Shown: positions 29,601 to 40,399 of the stretch, in pieces
Numbering within the stretch: the first letter of the stretch is position 1
How the letters are laid out: each line of letters starts with the position of its first letter
Assembly (NCBI RefSeq): GCF_024679095.1
Contig: NC_066517.1
Coordinates: forward strand, 25,407,457 to 25,471,456
Direction: 5' to 3'
Source: Eriocheir sinensis
Taxonomy: Eukaryota; Arthropoda; Malacostraca; Decapoda; Varunidae
DNA: 64,000 nucleotides
Notes under the pieces: generated by a model
Told to the model about the DNA's origin: nothing
The model's database searches: none
What the model saw: the letters and a program-made list of their open reading frames with translations, nothing else
Position numbers and translations under genes: made by a program

Positions 29601-32600
29601 TGATGGTGATGATGATGATTGTTGCAGGTGTAAGGATGTCAAGCCATCACATGCTGATCAGAATGGAGATCACGCTTCACCAAGATCCCAGCAAGGTGGT
29701 GCTCTCTTTACCTCCTGGTGTGATTTTGAAAACACTTCAGCCTCCGAGGGGAATGCTCAAGAGAAAGTGTCATATGCAGCTTCCGAGGGGAACGCTCAAG
29801 AGAAAGTGTCATATGCAGCTTCCGAGGGGAACGCTCAAGAGAAAGTGTCATATTCAGCCTCCGAGGGGAATGCTCAAGAGAAAGTGTCATATTCAGCCTC
29901 CGAGGGGAACGCTCAAGAGAAAGTGTCATATTCATGTAAACCTTCCTGCAAGGTTAAGCTAAAAGGTGAAAACTGTAGTTACCACGACTCCTTGGAGAAT
30001 AAGGACATCATCAGTAATTTGTCTGGTGAGGAAAGCTTCATCAGTCATGTTGATTGTACAGAGAAGAACTCAGTGTTGTCCTCCAAAGGGTACTCTGGAT
30101 CAAATAACATACCCAAGGAAGTTCAGTTGAAGCCACTTGATTATATGAATGACTTTGTTAAGTATGCAGAAATTAAAGCAGTGGTGGATGCAGGTCTCTG
30201 TGATGAATTCAATGTATCAGGACCTGAGGCCACAAAGAACTTATTGAAAAAGCTGGACCGTGAAGAAGACGACATCCCAGAGAAAAGTCACACTTGGGAA
30301 GTTACTGTCAACAGTGAAACAATATGTGAGCCTTTTTTTTCATCCTTCTTGTTGATTGACGAGGGCTTTGAAGTGGAGCAATGTTCCTCCAGCCCAGACG
30401 AGGGGCTGTACAACAGCCTTGTCAAGCAGGACGCTCCCCCTGAGGCACCTGACATTACCAAGCTGTACCGAGTGTTCATCGCTGGCGAACACAGCGTCTC
30501 AGAGGAAGAGGTCATCAAAAACAAAAACTTGGTGTCCACAGCTCTGAATGATCAAATTGTGAGTGCAGTCCTCAAGAGGGGAATGAGAGCCACTCGTCTC
30601 CAGGCCTACGCCTGGCCACTCATTGCCAAGGGGCGCTCGGCCGTCGTTGTTGGTGAGAAGTCTTGTGGGAAGACAATGGGCTATGTTGTGCCTCTGTTGT
30701 CCACCATTCTGGATACATGGAAGCTCATGAGTGAGCGACTTAGCCCAGGCATTGGCCCAGTGATGGTGGTGGTGTGCAGTGGCTGGCAGAGTGCCAAATG
30801 TGTGGCAGAGAATGTGGTCACCCTCCTGCCAGCCAGTACACCCTTCAAGATCATGACAGCTTGGGGAGGCTGTGGACATGAGGAGGAGGTCAGCACAGGC
30901 AAGCAACTCTGCAGTGGTTGTGACATCTTGATCACCACAGCACCCTGCCTCCTGCGCTTGTTGACGGGCGGCCCGCAGGGGGCAGCTACCACCCTGAAGA
31001 GGTGCTGTCATCTAGTGTTTGATGATATAGATGTCACACTACAGCAATTTCCCTCTGAAGTTAAGGAAATCCTCATAGCACTGGGAAAGGGACGAAGGAA
31101 ATCTGGCCGCCGAGACCTGGAGCTGCAGGTGGTGTTAGTGAGCACCAGGTGGACGGAACTGCTGTGTCAGCTGACGCAGACCCTCCTTCCTCTCCTGGAG
31201 CCAACACTTGTGATCTCTGCACCGTGTGAAGCAGCACTTGCCACTAAGGTACCAAGTAACCTGCACCTTGTGTCTAGTGAAACTGAGGCTCTCCTTGTGG
31301 TGGTGAGACTTACAGAATCTTGTGTCTTCAAAAAGAAAATGGTCTTTGTCAGCAATGATGACTTAGCGGAGTCGCTGAGTGAATGGATGAAGGGTGCAGG
31401 CGTGCGCTGCGTCACTGTGAGCAGCACCACTCATATGTGGAAGGTGCAGCAGTTTGTACAGGAGTGGCACGTGCTGGAAGCCATGACAATGATTGTGTGT
31501 CAGGGAGCAGAAGTTTCTCTTCTCAGTCATGACATTGCCAACGCCCAGGTGCTCTTCCACACACACCTTGGCCCCTCACTGACGACCCTCACCCAGAGGT
31601 ACAGCTTCATGACAGCAAACTTTGTCACTGACTTGAACCAAAGTCCAAGTAACTGTGAATCACACCTGATTCTAACAAAATGTGCTCTTGAAAAATTACC
31701 TGGAGCAATGGATGAATTATATAGAATCTGTGAGGACGTTCCCTGTGAGGTGAAAAAATCTGTAGAAATAATACAGAATGGAAGAAATTCCAAGTACAAG
31801 GCTTTGTGTTACTACCTGAAGGCTTATGGGAGATGTTATAAAAAACATTCTTGCAAGTTTAGACATGTGGTAAAAATCTCTGATGTACCTCAACACATAC
31901 CAAGATTTGGGGAAGTGACCTTCAAGGTCATAAGGAGCCTCAGTGCCTCAAGGTACATAGTGCATCTCACCCAGTACAGAGACAAGGCCGGGGCCCCGTG
32001 CACTGACCTCGCCAACACCTACCCTGCCCTGTGCTCAGCCCTGCACAGCCACTATCAGGATGCAGGCCGCTGTGAGTCTCTGGAGTGTGCCCAGCCCGGG
32101 GTGCTGTGTGCCGTTCAGGATAAGGATGCCTGGGTGAGGGCACAGATCATTTCAGTGAATCACAGAGCAAGTTCCTCCATGATAAATGTTTTCCTTATTG
32201 ATGAAGGGAAGCAGGTCACTGTGAGCCTGGAGTCAGCCAAGGCTCTCCCTCTCTGTTTGGCAGCAGTTCCACAGTTGGCTGTTGAGGTGCTGCTGTGTTG
32301 TGTTCAGCCCATGGATGGTGACCACAGCTGGACACTCCAAGCAACACACTTTGCTCAGACCAATTTTGCTCAAAAGAAGAACAACAAATTCATTGGTAGG
32401 ATTTCCCTTGCTTTGGGATGTACGCTATGGCTGAATCCAGCTGCAGAGTTCATTAAAATAGACAAGATGTTTGTACAGAAGCAATCACTGAGGGGAAAAC
32501 TCTTGTCAGAAAATTTTGGAATGGATAATCCTACTCATATGAAAAATCTGGAAGAACTTTGTGCCCAGGCTGGTGTGTCCCTGGAGGCAGAAGCAGTGCC

Positions 32601-34326
32601 TGACAGTGGCTGGAGGACGGCAATAACTGAAGCCCTTGACAAGCTGAAGGACGGGGGAGGTAAGGAAGACAACCCTAGAATCAGTGTAACAGATCCTTGT
32701 GCTGGGTGTGGAGAGTCCTCAAGGGAAGAAAAAGAAACCCGGAAGATGGAACACTTGACAAGGAATAACCTAAACAGTATTGGAAGTTCTGGGAGTGAAG
32801 TCTTGAGCCCACAGCATCAGGAGGAGAGAGAGAGTAACCTAAACAGTATTGAAAGTTCTTGGAGTAATGTCTTGAGCCCACAGCATCAGGAGGAGAGAGA
32901 GAGTAACCTAAACAGTATTGGAAGTTCTGGGAGTAAAGTCTTGAGCCCACAGCATCAGAAGGAGAGAGAGAGTAACCTAAAAAGCGGTAGACGTTATCGG
33001 TCTGTCCCGGCACTGTGCCAAGAGAAGCTGGCACTCGACCAGGAAGTGATGGTGAAAGTCGTGGAGGTCGTGTCACCGGAGGAATTCTTCGTCATCAAAG
33101 CAGATAAATTAAAGGAGTGAGTACTGCTTTCTGTTTTCATTGACGTAGACTGAAAAAATTGTTGATGTTAATGCCAGTAAGTCCACATTTACCGTATCAA
33201 ACTTGTGTGTAAGCTGGAGACCCAAGGAAAGATTAAATCATGAGTTTGTGGATGTTACCATGAAGTAAATTCAGTTATAAAGAAATGAGGAAAGGCAGTA
33301 TATTTTTTGGTCTTTAACCCGTCTGCTGCGATTGGCACAGATTTGGCTTTCACTGGTAGCCTGATAACATATACTCCCAGGTCTTTCTCTGCCTCTGTGA
33401 TGGATAGTGGAGTGTTTCCCATGTGGTATAGGTATGCTGGATATCCCCTCCCAAGGTGCAGGACATTATATTTTTCTTCATTGAATTGTAACAGCCACTT
33501 TTTGCTCCATTCCTGTAGCTTGGTGATGCCTTCTGATAGGAAATCCAGTCAAGGGGTTAAACCAAGGCCAAGAATAAGAAATACCAAGTGATTCTTCCAT
33601 TAAAAGGTTCAGTCATAACAAAAGTTTGTATTATTTGTCGTTTCGGGTTCTCAGTTCGCCTGTTTAAAAAGCCTATCGTAGAAATTCCTGGGCTTGTCAT
33701 GGGCTGTTTGTGATTCTGGTTTTACACAACCTCTGCACGCTGAACTGGAAAATCAACCAAGAAAACCTGGTTAATCTTATCTGTGGCCTTGGGAAATAGT
33801 TGTTTTGGGAGCCCAAAATGTTTTAAAGTACGAGCCTTTGAAAAGCCCATCCTCTTCTTCAGACTGAACGCCCTTGAGGTAAAAATGAGGTACCTGGCCG
33901 AGCTGCTGGGCTCGTGTGACCACCGAGGGGACACTGGAAGAGCCCGGTGCTGCCTGGGACCCACACCTTCCTCAGCATCTCCCTGCCTTGTTACACTCAA
34001 TGACAATAGGTATGAAATCCTCTCCTGTTGGTTAGGTTATGTGCTGCCTGGGACCCACACCCTCCTCAGCATCTCCCTGCCTTGTTACACTCAATGACAA
34101 TAGGTATGAAATCCTCTCTTGTAGGCTCTTCTATACTAGGGATTAAGACCAAGGAGTTAAAGTATATTTCAGCATTTCAGTGAATTTGTGGGTTACTTTT
34201 CCTTCCTGCCTCATGTGTTTGTAGTAAAGTTCTGCCTTTTGGTTTTCTTTCCAATTTTCTCCTTTTTCATTATTTTCACATTTTTATATTTACCACTTTT
34301 ATTCAATCATTCCATGCTACTCCATG

Positions 34327-34392
<66 letters not shown>

Positions 34393-36646
34393 AAAAGAGA
34401 GAATTTATAATATTCTTTGTTTCTTTTCTTTCTTTTCCTTTATTTTATTTCCTTTTATTTTTCTGCTTCACCCTAGATGCTGTCGAGGTGTTGTGAGGGG
34501 CGGTGGAGCCGGTGGCAGCGTGTCGGTGTTCTTGGTGGATCACGGCAGGACAGTGCAGGTGGACGGCTCCCAGGTGAGACTTGGTGGGATTTTTCACTCA
34601 AGCTGCAGTCAGTGAGTCGCTGGTAATCTTCACATTCTTGCTAAAGGAAACTTGATCATCACCTAAGAATCTTTAACCCGTCTGCTGCGATTGGCACGGA
34701 TTTCACCTTCACTGGTAGCCTGGTAACATATAGTCCCAAGTCTTTCTCTGGCTCTGTGGTGGATAGTGTAGTGTTTCCCATGTGGTATTGGTATACTGGA
34801 TATCCCCTCCCAAGGTGCAGGACTTTACATTTTTCTTCATTGAATTGTAGCAGCCACTTTTTGTTTCATTCCTGTAGCTTGGTGATGTCTTGTAGGAAAT
34901 CTGCAGTCAAGGGATCAGGGGCCATGGATATCATTATACAATCAAACATAAGTAATTCAGGAAGCAAGATTTTTTGTCAGTTCATCTTGCTACATACAGA
35001 GTGACATTTGCTTGCTTTGGCCAGGTGCACGGCTGTCCTGAAGCAGTGGCAGAACCAATACCCGGCCAGGCCATCTCCTGCACCTTACCACACACGGCTG
35101 TGCCAGACAACCTGAAGGAGGCTGCTACTCAAGCCATGCTGGGGCTGACTGACATGACGGACTCTTGGACTGTTAAGGTAAAGCTCTAAAGGAGGGGGAC
35201 TTGTCTTTCCTTCTCCCCCACCTGTCCCTTCACCACTAACCCACTTCCTCTTCTTACTATACCTTTGATAGAAAAATAAATAAATATGAAATAAAAAATC
35301 TCATGGCTGTCAACAAGATTTGGGTCCAGTCACTTGACAGCTGTTATTAGAACTACTAACATTATCATCATCCTGGCACCCACTTTTTCTATCCTGCAGT
35401 TGCCCCTAGATTGTAGTTTTTGGGTGCAGCCCCTTGTGACGCCCCTACCATTGTACCTTTTTAATCTTATGATCCTGCCTACATGTATGTCAATACATAG
35501 TTGTACTATCACACTATGTACTGCCTTGGGGTTGGGATGACAGGTTCCTCCCTTCTCCTTTGTTGTATACCTGCAACAATAAACTATCAATCAATCCACT
35601 TTGGCAGAGTTAGGGAAAGGAATTGAGACCAGCTGTGGGAAATGAGAGATCAATATTTGCTAGATGAAGAATTATTTGCCTTGGCTTAAAGCAAGATCTG
35701 ACTCAACCTTTTAGCTGTGATGTGTTTGCATACCTGCACTGAAATATGTTGTTCTTGGGTGTGACGATTGGATGTACTTGATGGCCAAAAAGCAGTATTT
35801 CCCTTTGCTATGTAGAGTTGGTATACAGAGGGTGGGTACAATTGGGCAACCTTCCTTTGTCTGTAGCTCCACCTTCCTATGACTTACACTTTGAAGAGGG
35901 GAGTATCAAGACACCTCTCCTCCTCATGTGACCTTCTCTGTGGGAGCAGTGCTTGGAAGAGATGTTTTTACCTGAACTTCCTCCTTTAATGTAGAAAAAT
36001 GGACAGCTTTGCCCCCTTGCCAATCCTTCTTTATGTAGAATTCAGGGATGGAGTGAATACAAGAGTTGTGTATTCAAATACGAATACTTAAAAGTCCAAC
36101 GAATATGAATACTAATTTGAATACACTGAAATGAATACATTGATGAATACTTTTCATTGAAGAATACCTCCTTGACATAACAGTACAGCACTGTTCAAAA
36201 GTTATGCAACAGTAAAATGACTTATGACCAGTGCCAGTATTCAGTTAGCGGTATATATTAGGTACAGGCATCACACTTACCTTAAATATGAATTATTTCT
36301 GATTATTGAGTTGAAGTATTCGTCAGATTATTCGTGGAATATGAATACTTTTTCCTTGTATTCAAATACGAATGACAATACTTTTATTTCTATCAATAAG
36401 TATTCAAACACACCCAATTATGATCTTCGAATATGAATACCTAATACGAATACTCCATCTTTGGTAGAATCTGCAGTTTTATGTATTTTCCAACTTGTGA
36501 TGAGATGATCAATCTTTCAGGTCCTTGCTGTTGACGAGGGAACCTGTGGACCTGTGTACGCTGTGGAGCTCACCAACGACTCCTTTGCTCCACCACTTGA
36601 CATGAGGAAAGAACTTGCCTTCATGGGCTTTCCTCTGTTTGACTAG
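23657..36646 (+). CDS. TDRD12: TDRD12-like Tudor/helicase protein, 12 coding exons
   Basis: Coding exons: 23657-23725, 25813-25971, 26375-26494, 27420-27556, 28241-28341, 28623-28817, 28945-29122, 29628-33116, 33863-34009, 34477-34573, 35025-35177, 36521-36646; all GT-AG and in frame, about 1656 aa. Role from the family: a germline piRNA-pathway factor (TDRD12; fly Yb proteins) in nuage. Seen in order: N-terminal Tudor (YWARGQVESV at about 85, FLHDYG at about 105-110); Ser-rich linker with five 13-aa repeats (about 357-421); SF2 helicase with Q motif region (about 645), Walker A GEKSCGKT (662-669) and DDID (785-788) in place of DEAD; helicase-C-like region (about 885-985); CCCH zinc finger C-x8-C-x5-C-x3-H (1047-1066); second Tudor (about 1145-1190); three 23-aa repeats (about 1367-1436); a third Tudor-like region (about 1458-1600). 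No CS domain was seen at the C-terminus, unlike vertebrate TDRD12. ATG 23657 is chosen because it gives MATPKDMAELMQWPRWTNLR just before a GT donor. Confidence 0.9.
23785..24340 (+). repeat. GTTGACTCACCTG minisatellite in TDRD12 intron 1
   Basis: An irregular array of CTGGTTGACTCACGTGG- and GTTGACATACGTGG-like words, with a larger repeat of about 175 bp (compare 23850-23960 with 24020-24130). It begins about 60 nt after the exon 1 donor. Confidence 0.9.
24455..24800 (+). repeat. TATGGTTATG minisatellite
   Basis: Repeats of TATGGTTATGTATGGTTGTG and TGTGCTCCATAGTGTGG, in larger units that include ATAGCTATATTTTATTTC. Confidence 0.85.
24822..25051 (+). mobile_element. TTAA element family B, copy B1 (intact)
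   Basis: Starts TTAACCCGGTGGTAGCTGCG and ends GTCGCTGCTACCAGGTTAA; the ends are inverted repeats around CC(T/C)GGT(A/G)G(C/T)AGC, with TTAA at both edges (24822-24825, 25048-25051). About 230 bp, no ORF. It contains GTTTCTTAAAGGCCC, the intact form of the site that was hit in copy B2. Confidence 0.88.
25327..25552. mobile_element. Small MITE with GGAGAGTCAC ends
   Basis: Left end GTGGAGAGTCACTCCGTGCC and right end GGAGGCATGTTGTGACTCTC are imperfect inverted repeats. The left terminus is followed by GATATTATGCCTCC and the right is preceded by GGGGGCAATATT, which extends the pairing. It lies in TDRD12 intron 1; its target duplication is unclear. Confidence 0.65.
25600..25755 (+). repeat. SINE-like family G copy before TDRD12 exon 2
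   Basis: Contains ACACCTCTCCTCCC, ATTGACCTCTCTTTTGGCCA and ACCCTTGAGCAG, and ends TTTGCTGTAAAAAAAAAAA. It ends about 60 nt before exon 2. Confidence 0.6.
26020..26269. mobile_element. Probable TTAA element E
   Basis: Left TTAGCCCTTAGACGTCGGTGG (first base 26020) and right end CCACCATCTAAAGGTTAA are imperfect inverted repeats. The left TTAA appears mutated to TTAG. It starts 49 nt after the TDRD12 exon 2 donor. Confidence 0.5.
26525..27205 (+). repeat. Repeat family F, four tandem copies in TDRD12 intron 3
   Basis: Copies begin near 26535, 26690, 26860 and 27010, each with TTCACATATTTGAC, GGAGTTTTGGGCATTTCCAG, GACCCTGATGGTAGTTTGAC and AAAGAAACACTCAT. The last is full length to GATGTGAGAAGCGAAAGTGT. 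Confidence 0.88.
27574..27916 (-). mobile_element. TTAA element family A, copy A3 (2 internal units)
   Basis: TTAACCC at 27574 and GGGGTTGA ending 27916 (one mutation in the right TTAA). The internal 99-bp unit is present twice (27609, 27708). The insertion begins 17 nt after the TDRD12 exon 4 donor. Confidence 0.85.
29188..29429 (-). mobile_element. TTAA element family A, copy A4
   Basis: Left end TTGACCC (mutated TTAA), right end GGGGTTAA at 29422-29429. The body carries small deletions that break the RT frame. It lies in TDRD12 intron 7. Confidence 0.85.
29628..33116 (+). CDS. TDRD12: TDRD12 exon 8, 3489-nt exon with helicase, CCCH finger and Tudor 2
   Basis: Acceptor TTGCAG before 29628 and consensus donor GTGAGT after 33116. 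The donor overlaps an in-frame TGA (33118-33120), so unspliced transcripts would end there. The exon encodes residues of about 320-1483, unusually long for an internal exon. Two in-frame minisatellites lie inside it: a 39-bp unit repeated five times (about 29737-29931, SASEGNAQEKVSY) and a 69-bp unit repeated three times plus a remnant (32767, 32836, 32905, 32974; NLNSIGSSGS...LSPQHQEERES). Confidence 0.9.
33314..33560 (-). mobile_element. TTAA element family A, copy A5
   Basis: TTAACCC at 33314 and GGGGTTAA ending 33560. Single internal unit. It lies in TDRD12 intron 8, about 200 nt after the large exon. Confidence 0.87.
33948..34133 (+). repeat. TDRD12: Tandem duplication of TDRD12 exon 9 end and its donor
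   Basis: A 93-bp segment (33948-34040) that holds the last 62 nt of exon 9, its GTATGA donor and 31 nt of intron is repeated at 34041-34133 with few changes. The copy therefore supplies a second donor site at about 34103. The first donor was chosen because the frame then continues into exon 10; the second would add 93 nt (31 codons). Confidence 0.85.
34331..34390. repeat. (GT)n microsatellite
   Basis: A GT run of about 58 bp in TDRD12 intron 9. Confidence 0.95.
34673..34916 (-). mobile_element. TTAA element family A, copy A6
   Basis: TTAACCC at 34673; the right end has decayed to CAAGGGATCA. It lies in TDRD12 intron 10. Confidence 0.82.
35318..35600 (+). mobile_element. Probable LINE/SINE 3' end with (ATCA)n-like tail
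   Basis: A diverged unit that ends ...CCTGCAACAATAAACTATCAATCAATCC, a polyadenylation-like motif followed by short ATCA repeats, as at CR1-like retroelement 3' ends. It lies in TDRD12 intron 11. The assignment rests on the tail only. Confidence 0.35.
36043..36463. mobile_element. Non-autonomous hAT element with 8-bp target duplication
   Basis: The ends CAGGGATGGAG and, reversed, CAAAGATGGAG are flanked by GTAGAATT (36035-36042) and GTAGAATC (36464-36471), a 7/8 match for an 8-bp target duplication. The AT-rich body is packed with GAATAC/GTATTC words. It ends 49 nt before the last TDRD12 exon. Confidence 0.8.
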
Positions 36647-36970
36647 GCAGGCAAAGCAGTGGTTTATATTAAGTTACTATTTTATATAATGTACTGAGGG
36701 GAGGGAAGTCTCAAATAACCAGCACTTGGGTCAGTTTCATTTCATCCATTCGGTCATATATGTAAGGAAACCATTAACCCCATTTTTTATTGTTCTATTA
36801 AGTAACAAAGAAATGTAAGTAAGGGGACCATTAACCCCATTTTATATTGTCACCGCCAAGTGGCCTAAGACTACCCACATGCTGTCCTGAAGACCACCCA
36901 TCAACCCGAACTCTAGAAGAAACCGTCCAGGTGAATCAAGAATGAGTTCCGGGGGGCAGCATGAGCCAAG

Positions 36971-36976
36971 AATAAA
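36971..36976 (+). promoter_or_regulatory. Candidate polyadenylation signal for TDRD12
   Basis: AATAAA about 325 nt after the TDRD12 stop codon. Confidence 0.45.
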
Positions 36977-37256
36977 TGACGCCATTATAAAAATTGCCTG
37001 CGCCATGACGGGCTTGGGCCGACCACCAGGCCCCTGAACAAAGTCTTCTAGAGAAGCAAGGGTACTAAAAATTACTGTAAATTATTAGATAACTTTTATT
37101 TTCACTCACAGAGCCAGATGTCTTTTTATGTACCTGAAAAGAGATAAATTATTGGTATATATATGGCCATACTAGTAGAAACAGCAGTTGTAGTGGTAGT
37201 AATAGTAGCAGTAGTAGTAGTAGCAGCAGAAATATCAATAATACTAGTAGTGGTAT

Positions 37257-37481
37257 AGTGAAACCATTTCAGCGAGTCAATTGAGGTGTCATTGGTTCCT
37301 GCAGGTCCTTTCCTTCCCTCTGCTCTGCCACACAGTCCCAACACTAGTCTCTTCCTCTCATATGTTATCTACAGGTAACATGTGAGAGGAAAAAATAGGT
37401 GTTGGGACTGAGTGGCAGAGCAGAGGGGAGGAAAGGACCTGCAGGAGCAAACGCCTCAACAGACACTAAAATGGTTTCACT
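37257..37481. repeat. ~225-bp long inverted repeat (hairpin)
   Basis: The left arm, from GTGAAACCATTTCAG through CCTGCAGGTCCTTTCCTTCC to CTCTCATATGTTATCTAC, pairs with a right arm ending AAAATGGTTTCAC (37480). The arms are about 110 bp with scattered mismatches and almost no loop. No ORF was seen. Confidence 0.8.
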
Positions 37482-37542
37482 TTAGTAGTAAGCCAAGTTG
37501 ATATTGCACATATGTTGCTTAGTGGTCTGGATATTGACTGTT

Positions 37543-37543
37543 T

Positions 37544-37590
<47 letters not shown>

Positions 37591-37663
37591 TCACAGGACC
37601 TACAGGATGTCTCCCACAGTATGTTTACAAACCCCACAGACACATGCCCCCCAGACTCATAGA

Positions 37664-37718
<55 letters not shown>

Positions 37719-37770
37719 GGACCCACAGGATGTCCCCCACGGACACATGCCCCCCAGACTCATAGATAAA
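37543..37770. repeat. Duplicated unit with (CT)n tracts
   Basis: (CT)n at 37543-37587 and 37670-37714, each followed by ACAGGACC(T/C)ACAGGATGTC and CCCCCCAGACTCATAGATAA. Confidence 0.85.
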
Positions 37771-38583
37771 GACCCCCTCCCCACTACTCTCTTCCTCTCT
37801 CTGAACCGACATGGCATATGCTCCCTGTTAGTTGAGTGTGTGTGTGAGACCCCCAGGCTTTGATCAGGAGAACAATAAAATGTATCAAGAAATGTTAATA
37901 AATAAATGAAATCAAAAGGTAACTGTGTGTAAGTCTTCCCCATATGAGAGAGAGAGAATCATAGAGGAGGAGGAGAAGGAGCAAAATGGGAAAAGGAAAG
38001 GAAATTAAGATGGGAAACATGGAAAAGTAGGAAGAGGAGGAGGAGGAGAAGCAGAAGAGAGAAAAAGATAAATTTTAGGAAGGAGAAATCAACGAAAAAT
38101 GGTATAAAAGGAGGAGGAAATAATATAACAGAGGAGAAATGAGGGAAGGATATCAGAAAGGGGGAAAAACATGAACAGAGGAGAAATAGCAGTAATAGTA
38201 GTTAGGAAGTAGTAGGAATAATGGAAATAAAGTATTAAAGGAGGAGGAAGTAATATAACAAAGAGGAGAGATGAGGGAAAGATATCAGAAAGGAGGAAAA
38301 ACATGAACAGAGAAGAGAATAAATATAAATTAGGAGGAAGAGCAGAAGGATGTAGTTTGCAATAGGAATCATGCACACTACTACGACTACTACTACTGTT
38401 ACTACGAATCTTGGTCCTCGGCAAAGTAAGTCTTGGGTCATCCTGCCTCTGCTGCTGCTCGTAAAGTCCTGGTTCCTGAGTTTCTGCTACTGTCACCATC
38501 TCCTGCTGACCGGACACCTCACCTGTGAATGGAAAGAGGTGTGTAACGAGCATGTGTGTGTGTGTGTGTGTGTGTGTTCTGTC

Positions 38584-38831
38584 TTAACCCCTTGACTGTG
38601 GATTTCCTACAAGAAGACCTCACCAAGCTACAGGAATGGAACAAAAAGTGGCTGCTACAATTCAATGAAGAAAATGTAAAGCCATTCACCTTGGGAGGGG
38701 ATATCCAGCATACCAATACCACATGGGAAACACTCCACAATCCACCACAGAGGCAGAGAAAAACCTGGGACTATATGTTACCAGGCTACCAGAGAAATCC
38801 AAATCTGTGCCAATCGCAGCAGACGAGTTAA
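38584..38831 (+). mobile_element. TTAA element family A, copy A7 (plus orientation)
   Basis: TTAACCCCTTGACTG at 38584 and GAGTTAA ending 38831. It reads on the plus strand as FLQEDLTKLQEWNKKWLLQF, then a frame change near 38672. Confidence 0.86.
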
Positions 38832-39166
38832 ACAGGCAGTTCTGACGTCAGTGTAACGAGTGTGTGTGTGTGTGTGTGTGTGTACCCTCCCTGACTTAAC
38901 CAGGCAGCAGGGAGACCTGGGGGAGGAGTTGATACAGATGGGAGGTGAGGCGGTGGGGCAGCAAGACGGTGAGGGAGAAGTAAGAGAACCACCAAGCTGC
39001 CTGGAGCCCTGACGCCCGAGCTGAGGGATCGTGTCTAAGAGGGCCGAGCTCATGGTGGTTGAGCTGACAGTGTGCGGGAGCAGTGCTGAGTAGGCCCTGG
39101 GTGTGGCAGTCGAGTGCAGTGACGGGCGACAGAGCACCAGCAACCATTCTGCACACCTGTTTCACT

Positions 39167-39426
39167 TTAACCCATCTGCTGCAATTGGAATGAATTTGTC
39201 TTTCACTGGTAGCCTGGTAACATATACTCCCAGGTCTTTCTCTGCCTCTGTGGTGGATAGAGGAGTGTTTCCCATGTGGTATTGATGTGGTGGTTCACTG
39301 CTGGATACCCCCTCCCAAAGTGCATGACTTTATATTTTTCTTCATTGAATTGTAGCAGCTACTTTTTGATCCATTCCTGTAGCTTGGTGATGTCTTCTTG
39401 TAGGAAATCCACAGCCAAGGGGTTGA
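39167..39426 (-). mobile_element. TTAA element family A, copy A8
   Basis: TTAACCC at 39167 and GGGGTTGA ending 39426. A short insertion near 39285-39300 breaks the RT frame. Confidence 0.84.
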
Positions 39427-40399
39427 TAAAGCTCTCTGGAGCAAGTGACTTTTCATTGTGGTTCACAACTGATTGACTCACATTTATCTATTTACTATTA
39501 TTTTTCTTTTTACAGCAAGGGAGGCAGCTCCAGGGCATAAACAAAATCAACAATAGGAGAGCCGAGTAAATGCTGCTCCAACAAAAGAAAATAGAATAAG
39601 AGGCGATTAGAGAAATGAGTTATCATTTTGGTAATGATCTAAACAATGAAAATGGTCGCATGAATCAAAGACATGCACTGGAGTTGACATTATCCTGAAG
39701 GAAGCGTGAGGAAGGGTGCAATGCTTCAGGGACATGACAGCAGGTAGGGCAGAGGTCAGTGGTGAGAGATGAGGTGCATATTTCCTGGGGTAAGGTCAAT
39801 ATGTGCTGGGTTATGAGTTATCCGTGGCAACATACAGTTTATAGTTAAGCTGTGTTGGGTTATGTGTTATATGTAAACCAGCATACCAGTAAAGGTCAAA
39901 ATACAGTACCCTCTCGAGTTTCGCGATCCTCGAGTTTAGCGCTTAGTCCTAAATTCTTACCATCACGACTTCTGCGCATTACCGCCACGAGTTTCGCGTT
40001 CCTTTGACATGTACGGGTTGCGCGTCTACCTACCATCAGCGTCATGCGTGCTGCCTTAAAAGGCAGTGTCCAACCACTGGAGCTATGGGCAACCGCGGTT
40101 GCCTGTATGTACAACCGGGAGCGAGTTGTTGGTTGTCCGTATGAATGGAAAACGGTTGTGAGTACGAGCGTGGGTATGTGGGTACCTCACAGCTGTATGT
40201 AAACAAACAGATGATGGCAGTGGCTGAGGAGTGAGGAGCAGTGGAAGATGGCCCACCAAGAGACTTGTAAAATGGACTGGCAGAGCTGCTTTGCTTACTG
40301 CTTGATTAACAAGATAAGAGAACACCCCCGTGCTGGGGAACCAGTGCAAAAAACTTTTTTCTCGAGTCTATGAAAATTGTAGATCTCTGTGATGTTTTC

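Noticed and set aside
29767..33120. 1117-aa ORF as an intronless gene starting at 29767
   Set aside because: The frame continues upstream to an AG acceptor at 29627 and joins seven further exons that encode the first Tudor domain; the TGA at 33118 lies across a consensus GTGAGT donor.
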